A stretch of DNA of 64,000 nt from assembly GCA_935421135.1 (NCBI GenBank), contig OW285191.1, forward strand, positions 17,500,700-17,564,699. Direction: 5' to 3'. A program made the translations under genes and the position numbers. Source of the DNA: Bugulina stolonifera. Taxonomy: Eukaryota; Bryozoa; Gymnolaemata; Cheilostomatida; Bugulidae. This document shows positions 26,101 to 38,161 of the stretch, piece after piece. Position 1 is the stretch's first letter, and each line of letters begins with the position of its first letter. The notes below the pieces were generated by a model, which worked only from the letters and a program-made list of their open reading frames with translations, did no database searches and was not told where the DNA came from.

Positions 26101-29100
26101 AAGTTATAGGGAAAATAATGTAGGTCTACTCTGTTAGGAACACAACGTCTTTTTAGGAACAGTGACTGATAGTAATAATCTATTCTGCAGGTGTGGGAGC
26201 CAAGAGAGTGACAGGATTCAGTTCTGGTCAGCCACTTAAGTCTGCCAGAGAGGTGTCTACTGTAGTGACCACCACCAGAATTGTCCTAAACTTTGATGGA
26301 TTCAATGCCCAGATCATGCAGTGGGGACAGTACATCTCCCATGAGTTTACTCAACTTGCCGAAACCGAAGGTATGACTGTTAGCTAGACAAAACACATAT
26401 GATAGACTGCTTAGTGAACACATGCAGTACAATGTACATGTAGGTCTTTAAAGCCATGTCTACTCAACAATTTTCCACACTCCATCATAGTTCATATGAT
26501 AATAAACTATACGTATAATTTTGGTGACAGCTGACGCAGCTTGCTGCCCTGACCAGATCTTTGCTGCCAGAAATGGAGAAAATGTCACAGCTACCCCTGA
26601 TCAGCTTGCTGAAATCCGAAAAGAGATCAAGAGAGAAAGGGGTGATATCTGTATACAGATTGAGATGGAGAATGACCCTGTACACGGTGAATATGTCTGT
26701 ATGGCACAGAAAAGATCAAAACCTGCTCCAGTTCATGATTGCTCAATTGGTAAGTAATTAGAAGTAATTTCATGCGTTGAAAACTTGCCCGGGTAATATT
26801 TTGATGCTGTTTTGCATTTAAAATACTTTCTGTCACCGAAGTGAACGCAATACATTATTGAAATCTTTCTTTTAGGACCCCGACAGCAGATGAACGCCAT
26901 CACCCACGTATTTGACGGTTCAGTCGTATATGGTAGCTCGAAAGCTGAACAAGATGCTTTGAGAAACTTTACTGATGGTAAAATGAAAACCCAGACTGTG
27001 AATGGCAGAGAACTGCCACCTGCAGACACATCTGGCTGTCCTGCTGCTAGACAGGCTGCCAACAGGTGCCCTTTCAAAGCTGGTGATTCTAGAATTAACC
27101 AAACACGTAAGTAACCAATAAAAATACACGATTATAACTCTGATTATTGCAAGAAAGGTAGCACATTCAAGTTGCAAACACAACTCTACACATATATTAT
27201 TTACAAGACATAGTAGCCTATTTATGTTTAGTTTAATGTAAAGTTTCATCTTGCAGCAAATCTGATGTCACTTCACTCCGTTGCTCTTAACCTGCACAAC
27301 AAAATCGCAGAGAAATTGAAAGGAATCAACCCTCACTGGGATGACGAGAGACTGTTCCAGGTTAGTAGGTGATCAAACTCACGCATAGTAAAATTTTCAT
27401 AATATTTTTGAAAATTTTGAATTTACATGTACATGTAAATTAGCCAATTTAACGAAACGTCAATAAAGCAACTTGATCCTACCATGTAAAATACATTGAT
27501 AGGAAGCACACATCAGCTAATAAGGTTATTGCTGTTTTAGGAAACCAGAAAAATCATTTCTGCTGTGGAGGCCAACATCCACTACTACGAGTACCTACCA
27601 ATCATCATGGGAAAAGCCATGGTTAGCAAGTATGGACTAGATGTTTATGAAGGTTTCAACTCCAGTGTTGATCCATCCGCTATGTAAGTAGGCCTATTAT
27701 AGCCACGTAAAAATTATGATACTTTTATGCATATAATATATCATTAAGTATACATTATACAATGTACTAGTCTAATATTGCTATGTTCATGGAGGTAAAG
27801 GTAATTGATGACAATCTCTATGGCTATTGGCTTGCATTGAGTATTTGCCTCCCACATAGCAAACAGGAATATTCATTCATAATTCTTAACTAACTTTTGA
27901 AACCAATTTCCATTTTATTTAAGGAATGAGATGGCTCATGCTGCCATGAGATTTGGACACTCAACAGTCAGTGGTTTCTTTGGAGTGACAAAGGATAGTG
28001 GAAGGAGAGACTTCATCAGCCTTCGAGAAAACTTTTTCAACAATGATCTTATTTACAATGATGGTAAATATGAATAAAGTATTATATTAGTTCTCGGTTC
28101 TACTGTTTTATCTGATTAACCACATGCGTGTGTCTATTCAACTTGGAAGACAAGTTGTATCTCAGAAGCGTTTACTGGTATCGTCTTCATAATCTACAGT
28201 TTGTCATTGCTGTTACATGAGTTACATGTAGATAAGACTGACTTTTTCCCTTTTCAGGTTTCGCACAGTGTATTAAAGGACTCCAAGGAGATCGACCCTG
28301 GATTGCAGATCGTAACGTCCCAACTGAGGTACAGTGATATATCTGCATATCTAATTATACAACTACACCTTATATACAATAGCACATGACTGTGTCAACT
28401 ACACCTTACATACAATAGCCCATGACTGTGTCAACATTGGAAGGGGATTTCTAATAATTGTCATATTGGTATTATAAGAGAGGGAACAACTCCTTAAAGT
28501 AAATTCTAACATGCATGTATTATTCTAGATGAGAGACTTTCTGTTCGCTATGAAGAGAGATATTATTTCTTTGAACATCAACCGTGGTAGAGATCATGGT
28601 CTGCCTTCCTATCTGGATTACAGGTAAGGGCTCTATATATCAAGCAGTGACATTGTGCTTACATACATTCAAATTTAGTGACACCCTTTCTGTTGCACAA
28701 TAGGGAAATATTCTACTCACTTACTTGGTTTCTCATTTCCGCATTTCTGTTCCAGGAGACACTATGGATTGAGTGTACCAACTACGTTTGATGAGCTTAG
28801 TGCAACCCACAGCAACCCTGCAGTAGTTGAGGCTCTACGAACAGTCTATGCCTCTGTTGAAGACATTGAGCTCTACCCAGCAGGTAATGCCTGTTCCCTT
28901 ACTTACAATGTACATGTACATAATGCATGGTGTACAGAATGTAAGGAGCACAATTGAGCAAATTCAATGCTTTAGCTTTGTAGCGGGAACCTTTGCACAT
29001 ATCATACGATACGTTTAACAGTGACATATAGAAACGCATTTGATGAGGTGTATTCACGGCATGCATATCATATACTGTATAGAGAGCCTATACAGACATA

Positions 29101-30225
29101 CATACAATGAAAATTATTCAACTTGCAGGAGTTACCGAAGATCATGTAGCCGATGGATTGATTGGAGAGACATTTGCTAACATCATTGGTGACTCATTTA
29201 CCAGACTCTCCACCGGAGACAGGATGTGGTTCGAAAGCCCACACAGTGGTTTCTCTCAAGGTAAGCCAGCCATGAATAAAAGAATTTGTGTGACTTATAT
29301 TTAATTATTCAATACTTTGTCATAATATGCTAAATGTTAGATACACGCTTTTTAAGTATCTGTATTATTAAGCATCATCTGATAATTTGTAGATCAAATA
29401 AACACCATCAGGGGATACAAGTACAACGCTTTCCTTTGTGAAGGATCAGATCTGGAGACAGTGAGCAGTAACGCATACCACAGGATTGGATTGTAAGTTA
29501 TCATTGGCCTACAATTATAGTAATACCATAACTCACAGTATCTCTAATCTCATTGATATACAATGTAATATAATTATATAATATGGTCTGATTTGTGCTC
29601 AAAATAATATTTACTCGCAGTATTATTGATGTATACAAAATGCATAATTTAATTCGTGCTTGAAAGAATATTTAATTTCATTGATCTTTGTAGCCTTGGA
29701 GCCACTGAGGTACAGTGCTCTAGTCTGCCTGGACTAAACCTCACTCTGTGGAAGGAGGAACCACAGTCTAACCCACAATGTGAATGGAAAGTTGTCAGCA
29801 CTTCACCATGTTGTCTGGGTGAGTATTATCTGCATATAATATATACCCCTGCATTTTACCAATGCATTTCTTCTAGACTACATGCTATATTGAAAGTGAA
29901 CAGTATAAAAATTAAACCAAAAAAGCTACCTACAAGAGGTCAAACATGAGTCATCATATGAAATTCGTTTGAATATGTTTTTTTCTCAGAACTGAGTTTT
30001 AAATTTCTTTTTCAATAAAGTGTTGTGGTAGCTAGTTTGACTGATGGTGATATCTGTATTACAGATGAGATTGAAGTTACCAGGGAGTGTGTTGGAGATG
30101 CCGGGTGTGTGTGTCCAGGAAAGGCAGTCATCAAAGAAGACTGCAAGTGCTACGGTTACGATTGTTTCCGTGATATCGTTAAGAGATGTGAGCACAGATG
30201 GAGATACACAGGCAAATGGAACTAA
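23123..30225 (+). CDS. Secreted animal haem peroxidase (peroxinectin/MPO superfamily), altered haem-link residues
   Basis: Twenty-one exons: 23123-23148, 23503-23566, 23849-23859, 24147-24199, 24937-24996, 25194-25341, 25511-25566, 25778-25960, 26191-26370, 26531-26749, 26876-27106, 27257-27360, 27541-27683, 27924-28063, 28258-28328, 28529-28623, 28756-28883, 29129-29260, 29393-29492, 29694-29818 and 30065-30225. They sum to 2430 nt (809 residues) with every phase consistent. A signal peptide (about 1-22) is followed by a propeptide-like region and the peroxidase domain (about 155-745). Distal Gln247 and His251 (QWGQYISHE), Arg406 (AGDSRINQ), proximal His505 (RFGHS) and Asn579 (LNINRGRDHG) are present, as is the calcium loop (THVFDGS, 343-349). 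The positions equivalent to the two haem-ester carboxylates of myeloperoxidase are Ser250 and Gln409. A Cys-rich tail ends the protein. Poly(A) signal at 30277-30282. Expected reaction: peroxide-dependent oxidation in a secreted setting; substrate unknown. Confidence 0.95.
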
Positions 30226-31065
30226 GAATCTGAGGCTACATGACTTCTTGTAATGTAAATCATTCATTGGTGCTGAAATAAAAATCGAACACAATCGTAA
30301 TATAAATATAATTATCGTAATTATTTGATAGAATTTATAAATTGGTAATTATAGTAAGTCATCTGTTTTCTTCAGAATTAGTTCTGCAAGCAGCGATATC
30401 ATAATGCCAAAAGTCAAACTTTTGATAGCCAATTTATTCCTTCATATAATATAATTATATCATATTATTTTAATAGGAAATCTTAGGCAATTAATGATTT
30501 AGTTGATTCTTTTCATCCAATCACTTGTCATTATCTTATCATGACAAGTCTTCAATCATACTGTTTAACCCAAAAAAACATAGAAAGTAGTTTATAGAGT
30601 AAAACTTGATTGATTATTATATTTTTATATTAGTCCAGATAGTAATGCTGTAACAATTATACAGAGTACTAATATTAGTATTTGTTTATGGATTTGTTAT
30701 ATTTAAGGAGATGGTAGCACTGTATTTGCAGCATTTGGTTCAGATGGTAATGATATTACATTGTATTAATATTAAAATAATATTATAGTCTATAATTGTT
30801 CAACATTCCATAAATAATAATTATTCTATTTTTGTGTAACAATAATATAACCAATAAATCAGTCTGGTGATTATAATAAATAATAACCACTTATTCATTG
30901 TAAATAGATTTAAATTTGGAAGCTTACAGCATATTAGTTATAGTACAGTGTATTTCATAAGTAGCATAGATCAGTTATTATAATAGCCCTGAGGCATGGG
31001 CACTAATAGGCTATTGATCATAATCAGAAGTTGTCCTCTCCCGATTTATCTTTCTCGAAAGCTTA
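30226..31065. other. Intergenic, no gene seen
   Basis: AT-rich sequence after the peroxidase poly(A) signal (30277-30282). One arm of the GAAGTTGTCCTCTC family occurs at 31028-31041, just before the MITE. No coding frame supported. Confidence 0.5.
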
Positions 31066-31590
31066 GGCCACACTGACGCGAAATTTTTTGCGAATAGCGA
31101 ATTTTAGCCAAAGGCGAATTCGCAAATTATAATCAAGCATGCCACACTGCAAAAGCTATAAGCGAATTCGCATTGATTTCACCCAATGAGGGGTCAAAGA
31201 TTAGTATTCTCGGTCACGTTTCTCATTCACTGCAGAACTAGAACTCCGAAAAATAATTATAATTAAAATAGAATAAAATAAAATAATTATTTTAGTATTC
31301 TTACTTTCATTCGTTTTACACAATTCTTGCAAACGGAAGTAGTCATTTTATTCATCAGTTAAAATAAATATTTTAATATAATAATTTAAACTCATGATTG
31401 ATTGAAAATCCGTGGCTCTGAACACGTGACAGTAACGTGACAAGTAAAAACTGGCCAATCACAAATTAGCGAGTTGCGAATTAGCTGATTGAAATCAGCG
31501 AGTGCGAAATCGCTAATTTCGCGCGAATTCGCAAAATATTTGCGATTTGCGAATTCGCCTTTGGCCAAAATTCGCTATTCGCACAAAAAA
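31066..31590 (+). mobile_element. MITE copy 1, TIR GGCCACACTGACGCG
   Basis: Starts with GGCCACACTGACGCG and runs through repeated GCGAATTCGC-type palindromic subunits to TTCGCTATTCGCAC. The same sequence is present in reverse orientation at 36859-37396 with only scattered differences. The right terminus here is truncated: the final CGCGTCAGTGTGGCC is missing. It has no coding capacity. The left end is preceded by TA, matching the TA duplication typical of Tc1/mariner-like elements. Confidence 0.85.
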
Positions 31591-31646
31591 ACTGTAGCAA
31601 GGGGAACGGAACTTCTCTGAATTAAAATAAGCTATCCAATACTGAG

Positions 31647-32753
31647 TTAGTAAAGGAGAATATAAGAAATAAACAAAGCTACAACAGTCAACAGCAATGG
31701 GAATCTAGAAGGTTCTGATCCCGAAACAAGTTCAATCCTATCACTGTAGTCACGGCTGTTACATTTGTCATAACTACAAGTACACGTACTGGATGCTCTA
31801 GTAAAGGAACAACTGGAGGAGTCGTCTTCTTCCTCTGTGCATGATCTCACAACTGTAAAATATAATATAGTTTCATAGTTCCAATATTATTAAAGAAGAA
31901 TAGAATCTGGTAATCATTGCAGGTGGTGCAACCTCCTATGCTTATGCTTATATGCAATCTCAAAATATTTTCAACCTAATCCCGGCACAGGTGTTGCAAA
32001 CTCAATGCACTGGACCAAGTGAAAAATCTTTATTTTCGTGCGAGAGACCGGGGTGTGACCAAGAAAAATCTCAATTCCCAAGTCCCTAACATTTTTAGCC
32101 TAGGCATAGCAGCCATCTCAGGATTTTTATTTGCAAGTCATGCCAATCCAAGTGGTTGTGAAGACACTAATTGATTTACAATCTGGAGAGTACAGATAGA
32201 TGGTGGGCTATAAAAAAGTGGTGGTGGCCCAGTTTCCAAGTTTTAAAATGCTGAGAAGGAGTCAGGGTTTGGTTTATCTCACAATAGGTAAAGAAGATAA
32301 ATCTCATGTCTGGTCATAAATAGTTTCATTTGGCAAAAAAATTATTTTAGATATGACAAAGAGGCGAGTGCTTCTATACTTTATGGAGTAGTTAGTGTTT
32401 CGAGTCACATGATCTTCCCGGAGAACATGTGTACCCATGACTACCTTACCATTAGGTCTGTCACCAGGTACTTGAACTGTGTAGGTCAGACAGTGTGTAG
32501 CTGAAGAACATGTTGTGGCTGCCAGTCCACTGGATTCTGGGTCTATACACCTACTGTCAGTGTCAGTATGACAAACATAGCACTGTATACCTTGAGCAAC
32601 ACAGCAACTGGCTACAATTATATGAGAAGTAGTGTCAACTGTAAAGAGAACATGAAACGTTACTTGATGCAATTTTTCAGAACTTTTACGTATTGTTACT
32701 ATTAAGAGTATAGTCTTACCTGATATTAGGATAATTAGATAAAGCTTATTCAT
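31647..32753 (-). CDS. GPI-anchored Ly6/uPAR three-finger protein LU1
   Basis: Three exons on the minus strand: 32720-32753 (34 nt), 32450-32611 and 31647-31852; 402 nt, 133 residues. Exon 1 gives the signal peptide core (MNKLYLIILIS), which continues into exon 2. The mature chain starts at about GIQCYVC and has ten cysteines in Ly6 order, ending with the C-x-C-x4-C-N form of the family's closing motif (STCTCSYDKCNS). The C-terminus is a GPI signal (FPLLLTVVALFISYILLY). Exon 2 carries cysteines 1-5 and exon 3 cysteines 6-10. It is closely similar to LU2, with the same length and matching phrases (DPESSG, GDRPN, VVRSC), so the two are tandem duplicates. Such proteins act at the outer membrane surface; ligand unknown. 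The stop lies only about 55 bases from MITE copy 1. Confidence 0.9.
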
Positions 32754-33177
32754 GTTGTAGTGTGAAGATGCCTTGGACTTGTTATTCTCTAATATCTTAG
32801 CCTCAACACTGACTATAAAGCATCAAATTTACAAAGTGTACGCAGCCACCCATGCGAATGAACACAAAAATTTTGACCAATGATAATGCTTGTTATATTA
32901 TTAGCTAAAGAAAAATGGCTCATCTATAAAGCCTATTTTGAAAAAATGATACTGGCCTTGTGACCTATATGACCTTGTTATGTAACCTTATTATTCTGAT
33001 ATGTCCTTGTTGATAACATAGGCTATGCTTGCGGGCATAACTATTGACTAGTTCTAGGCTGTAGCGATACAGACTGAAATAGCTTGTGTCTGCATATCAC
33101 AAGTTACTGAATTAGAGGTAAGGATCACCATGTTGAATTCCAAAAAATGGGAGCTCAAAAGCTGTATATCATCATAT

Positions 33178-33227
33178 GAAGTTGTCCTTTCTCATTTTGA
33201 CAAGATCAGCTGAGAGAAGACAACTTC
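33178..33227. mobile_element. Short inverted-repeat element (GAAGTTGTC..GACAACTTC)
   Basis: GAAGTTGTCCTTTCTC and GAGAGAAGACAACTTC pair across a centre of about 18 bases. It lies between LU1 and LU2 and is the clearest compact member of this family in the window. Confidence 0.6.
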
Positions 33228-33272
33228 AGGCTATGATATAAGCTAAATATTTATTAGCCTAGCTTTGTCAAA

Positions 33273-33287
33273 GGGGGGGGGGGGGGG
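33273..33287. repeat. Poly-G tract (15 G)
   Basis: Uninterrupted run of 15 G residues between LU1 and LU2, next to the inverted-repeat element at 33178-33227. Confidence 0.9.
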
Positions 33288-34066
33288 TAAACCTCCCTAG
33301 CATCCCAGTAGCTATGCCACTGCAAGTAGACAGTCACTGCTAACACAGTACTTCACTACTAAATTATATGTAGTCCTATTAGTATGTCATGCAGCACTAC
33401 CAGAGTTACACTGCATGTAGTTACCTGTAGCCTACCACTTACGAGATAACTATAATGTGTAATTAACTTTGCCATTGGTGAAGTGCCCCTTCTCCACCCC
33501 AAACTAGAAAAGAATGCAGATCACTTTAGATCATTGCTTTCTCACATGGAATCAATTGTGGGAAGTAAAGCCAGTAAACTTTATAATGTATATCAGCTTC
33601 ATTGTTATATCCTATAAATGAATTATATGGTAGGCAAAGGGACCCCTACAATTGTATATAAATCTAATAACGATTTATAAATAGTAAGTGAGATACAGGA
33701 TATAGAAACTATATAAATCAGTATATTATTATTCAATTGTATTCTGTAAAGATATAACACATTGGAAATCACACAGCACCAGGCATTATGTATGCGAATA
33801 GACAGAAAGAATTCAAAAATGGATAAGATATAGATAAGTATTTTCTTCAGATACAAATGATTATGTCAGTTTATCATAATTGGAAAGTATAACATCGTTG
33901 TAATGTATAACATTAAAAAACTAATGGGGAGTAAATTCTGGGATGTAAGAAAGATAAAAGTTGTAAGCTATGCTGAATATTAGATGTAAATCTTAGAGAA
34001 CACAACTTCGTACGAGTCATACAGATTGTTCTGGAACGGCAGTCAGTTATATCCAACATTCAGCTA

Positions 34067-35837
34067 TTAAAGGAGAGCGCAAGACCCAAACACAACTGCT
34101 GTAGTCAACAGAAGAGAGAACCCAGAAGATGCTGCGCTGGATACAATGGAAATCCTATGACTCTGGTCATCACTGTTACATCTGTCGTATCTGCAGGTAC
34201 AAGTGGTGGATACGAAGGTGGACTGACAGCCAGAAACAGGGTCATCTTCCTCTGAGCATGATCTCACAACTGTGAAGATATATGACATAATTGCATTGTA
34301 ATTACTTAGGCATTTTCCAAAAGATAATAATAATATGATATTAGGATCCTTTCACTAACCAGTCAACCTTTGAAATCTCATTTATAGGCCACATGACTTG
34401 AGCCTCTCAATCTGTCATGGAACTATGTGTGCTTTGAGGCAGATAGGGTGATTATACAGAATATGATATTGTATCCTGTTCAGAACAATGCAGTCCAGGA
34501 TACGTAATGGAATATCATAACCACAAACAAGGAAAGATAAATGTATGTAATTGAAGCTGCAGTCATGTAAAACCTATTATATGTCATGGTTACAATTACA
34601 TGGTAGACTGGTGACTGGTAGTACATTGTAACTACATTCACATCCTTGATTGTACATTACCCATTGTACATTGTAACATACATTATAACATACATTGTAA
34701 CATACAGTATCTTATATAGTGTATGCTTAGTATGATTACATAGAGGGACAACATAATTTACCCCACATTAGACACATGGTTATGATTGTGTCATCCATGT
34801 AGAGACATGGTAATTATATCTACCTTATATTTTTAACCTAAATAAAGATCCTTTTAAACATTAAGCAAAACTTTCCCAATTACTCACAGAGCACTAATGA
34901 CAACTGTGACTAATTCTACATGTGAGAATCCTACAGAACTAGGTTCCGGTTTACTTTACCTCCACCAAATTATGTAGCACCATTTACTATTTTCTCTCTA
35001 AATTTCTTACATTCAGTTTTCAGTTTTGCATTGTACTTACCATTAGGTCTGTCCCCACGAGCCTGCACAGTGTAAGTCTTACAATGTGTAGCTGAGGAAC
35101 TACAGGTTGTTGGTGACATGCCACTGGACTCTGGGTCCATACACCTGCTATTTGTGTCAGTATTGCAGACATAGCACTGCAGACCTTGGGCTATGCAGAA
35201 ACTTGCTACAAAGCATGACATAAAATGAGAACAGAACAGAAGGGAACCAGAAATGAGTACAGGATCCATAAACAAGCTATGTTATATAGAGGAGTTGTCT
35301 TCTCTATATTTTATATGTTGTCTGCTCTTATCACAGACCCTAACCACAAACAATAGAAGGATTTTGTCACAGTGTGTGCTACTTACTGCAGAAGGTACAA
35401 TGTGTATTCTGCCCAGAATAGTCATTTAGGTACATGGTGTAGTCTATTATCCATATTGCAACACACTATCAAGTGTGATTACAACACTATTATATAATGC
35501 TGTTACAGTCAACAATCACCTGCCCTGTCAACTTCAAGTACGCTGGTACTGCCTGCAGCTAATAAAGGCTCAAACATTGCTTGCCACTGGGTGTGCATGC
35601 TGGTGGAATTTCTTACACCTTACAGAGTACGCAATTCCTTTTTCAATTCTTCTTAATATATGTATTTCACTTTATCACACTGTTGTTATCGTTCGACTCA
35701 TCAGAATCAAACATGTACATTGTTGGAAATAATTATACTGGAATATACAACACAACTATTTCACACTCTAGGTATCAGTAGTGTAACTGTACAATACACT
35801 CACCTGCAAGTATAAGAACGGCGTAAAGTTTGTTCAT
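34067..35837 (-). CDS. GPI-anchored Ly6/uPAR three-finger protein LU2
   Basis: Three exons on the minus strand: 35804-35837 (34 nt), 35041-35205 and 34067-34269; 402 nt, 133 residues, the same length as LU1. Exon 1 encodes MNKLYAVLILA, one of the signal peptides that most resemble each other in the cluster. The mature part reads GLQCYVCNTDTNSRC and ends with TTCTCRYDRCNS before a hydrophobic GPI signal (LLLTTAVVFGSCALL). Ten Ly6 cysteines are present. Exon 2 is very close to LU1, exon 3 less so (VSGCQSTF against SSSCSFTR). LU1 and LU2 together form the minus-strand block between the two inverted MITE copies. Confidence 0.9.
35287..35355 (-). repeat. Dispersed repeat copy (AGTTGTCTTCTCTATATTTT type)
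   Basis: GGAGTTGTCTTCTCTATATT, then GTTGTCTGCTCTTATCACAG and ACCCTAACCACAAACAATAG, is a diverged copy of the repeat at 36509-36625. It lies in intron 1 of LU2. Confidence 0.45.
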
Positions 35838-36858
35838 GATGGAGTCAGTCTTTAGTTATCGACTCACTGTTGATGTGCAACTGTGTAGAACTGCAGTGCA
35901 GCTTTACTTTACTGATTATGATTGCACTAACTACCAAGACGGGTCTATATTTACTAGCCAATCATATTAATGAATGCATAAAGTTCAACCAATGGAAAAG
36001 TTTAATACATAATAGTTCCACCCACCTAATCAAATTGCTCTTGCTAAACAAAACTAATGCTAAGCTGCTGAACTTTGAACTATCACAAGATTACTGTTCA
36101 AACAGATCAACAACATCTAATAGTCATAGCAGTAAGCTAATGCATGTATAAGACATCAACGGAAGGTTATGTGTGTATAAGTGATCAGTGGAAGGCTATG
36201 CTGCATAATACATATTATGTGGATGCGGTGAATTCTTTCCACAGGATTATCTAATTACCTAATTCTATGACTCTTCCTATGTTGTGCTAATTGCCCTCTA
36301 CACATGCATGCCAAGAAGGATGAGCAAAAAATCAGAAACTGCTCTGGAAAAGTACTAGAACCCATGGACATGGTTTATATGTATAATTGTTAATCGGATA
36401 AATAGTATTTACAAAAAGTGCCAAATGATCCATTTTGGAGTTAGGTGCAGAAGTGGAGAAATTTGAGATAGCCTTTGCCCTTTGTTCTTCGCCAAAAATG
36501 AAGCAGGAGAAGTTGTCTTCTCTATATTTTGCTGGTTGACCGCCCTTACCCCAAACCCCAACCACAAAAAAGGAACTAAGGCTATCCAAATTTCTCCACT
36601 ACTGCACCTGAATGCCATTTTGGAGATAACTAGGGACTTCTAAAATATTTTTTTCAAGGCAAGTGACTTATTTTTGGTTGTATCTTGTATTTTATGAGAT
36701 TTGGTACCGTTTTCACCATACATGTAAATTAGATAAAAGAACAAAACGGCTGGAAGATTGCTCTACCCTTCTTACCTTCTACCTGGCCCTGGGATTAATC
36801 ATTGGAAGCGAAAATACTGAGCTTCTATTACACTGTGTTGTACTGTGTGTTATGCTAG
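35838..36858. other. Intergenic, dispersed repeat, no gene seen
   Basis: Region upstream of LU2 (minus strand), up to MITE copy 2. It holds the best copy of the dispersed TTGACCGCCCTTACCCC repeat at 36509-36625. An LU2 promoter should lie just above 35837, but I see no clear TATA box. Confidence 0.45.
36509..36625 (-). repeat. Dispersed repeat, best copy
   Basis: Begins GAGAAGTTGTCTTCTCTATA, then TGCTGGTTGACCGCCCTTAC, CCCAAACCCCAACCACAAAA, and CCAAATTTCTCCACTACTGC. The first part equals one arm of the AGTTGTC inverted-repeat family, so the two repeat groups are probably one non-autonomous element with variable internal sequence. Confidence 0.55.
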
Positions 36859-37396
36859 GGCCACACTGACGCGATTTTTTGTGCGAATAGCGAATTTTGG
36901 CCAAAGGTGAATTCGCAAATCGCAAATATTTTGCGAATTCGCGCAAAATTAGCGATTTCGCACTCGCTGATTTCAATCAGCTAATTCGCAACTCGCTAGT
37001 TTGTGATTGGCCAGTTTTTACTTGTCACGTTACTGTCACGTGTTCAGAGCCACGGATTTTCAATCAATCATGAGTTTAAATTATTATATTAAAATATTTA
37101 TTTTAACTGATGAATAAAATGACTACTTCCGTTTGCAAGAATTGTGTAAAACGAATGAAAGTAAGAATAAAATAATTATTTTATTTTATTCTATTTTAAT
37201 TATAACTATTTTTCGGAGTTCTAGTTCTGCAGTGAATGAGAAACGTGACCGAGGATACTAATCTTTGACCCCTCATTGGGTGAAATCAATGCGAATTCGC
37301 TTATAGCTTTTGCAGTGTGGCATGATTGATTATAATTTGCGAATTCGCCTTTGGCTAAAATTCGCTATTCGCAAAAAAATTCGCGTCAGTGTGGCC
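36859..37396 (-). mobile_element. MITE copy 2, inverted relative to copy 1
   Basis: Full-length copy with both termini: GGCCACACTGACGCG at the left and CGCGTCAGTGTGGCC at the right (37382-37396), flanked by TA on each side (36856-36857 and 37397-37398). The interior is the reverse complement of 31066-31590. The subterminal parts are built of GCGAATTCGC and CGAATAGCGAATTTTGGCC palindromic blocks. No open frame. Confidence 0.9.
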
Positions 37397-37423
37397 TAAG
37401 CTTTATGCAGCTGATCATAATAA

Positions 37424-37549
37424 GAAGTTGTCCTCTCCTAGGACTCCTACCACCGCTCATATGTTTACAGTCACTAGAATCTATCTGTAAATCCGATTTT
37501 TAAAATACTGATATCTCATGAAAACACAATCTTGGGAGAGGATAACTTC
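37424..37549. mobile_element. Inverted-repeat element (GAAGTTGTCCTCTCC..GGGAGAGGATAACTTC)
   Basis: GAAGTTGTCCTCTCCTAGG at the left and TTGGGAGAGGATAACTTC at the right form terminal inverted repeats around about 90 bases of unrelated sequence. It is the longest member of the family seen here and sits immediately beside MITE copy 2. Confidence 0.55.
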
Positions 37550-37884
37550 TATATCGTTATGCTCTTACTGTGGTTAGGACTTATGCAGTGTATATTGTTA
37601 TAATATGCAGTGTATATAATTCAAATATATTCAATATTTTATATATTATGCACAATTTTGAATTATAATATTTCTAGTTTCCCTACTTTGATGACCATTT
37701 AGATAAATTATATTATGTACAAACTACTACTGTACAGTGAGCTGACCCACTACCAATTCTACTTATCTAGTACATAATATGTTTATCCATCACTTCTCAC
37801 AATAAACCTAGTGTTGTGATTGTTTGGTGACAATAATGGTCATTCAGTACCTTAGACTAGTTAGCCAATGCAACAGAATTCTAT

Positions 37885-38025
37885 ATTGTACAAGCTGCTT
37901 ATCTATTGATCAGTTCATTACTCCATGTATTATATTTACTCAAAGGACTGGTATTGAATAGCACAGTTTGCATAGTAACCACGCCTACATTGTACACAGT
38001 ACCCAGCTAGTAGAATATACTGAGT
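37885..38025 (+). promoter_or_regulatory. Upstream block shared by LU3 and LU4 (LU3 copy)
   Basis: The stretch 37941-37989 (CAAAGGACTGGTATTGAATA, then GCACAGTTTGCATAGTAACC, ACGCCTACA) is almost identical to 40887-40935 upstream of LU4. Flanking phrases also match: TTATCTATTGATCAGTTCAT before it and CAGCTAGTAGAATA after it. It lies about 170-220 bases before the LU3 start codon, so it probably contains the core promoter or enhancer duplicated with the gene. Confidence 0.6.
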
Positions 38026-38161
38026 GCTTACTAGTTAGAGTTAGTTGTATCATAGCTGGTAGACAGGTATACAGTCACACTCACTGGATAGACACACAGT
38101 CAGAGTCGTGAGACTCACAATAAGTAGATAGCAGTTAGTGTTTGCAGCTTTCTCATCTGCT

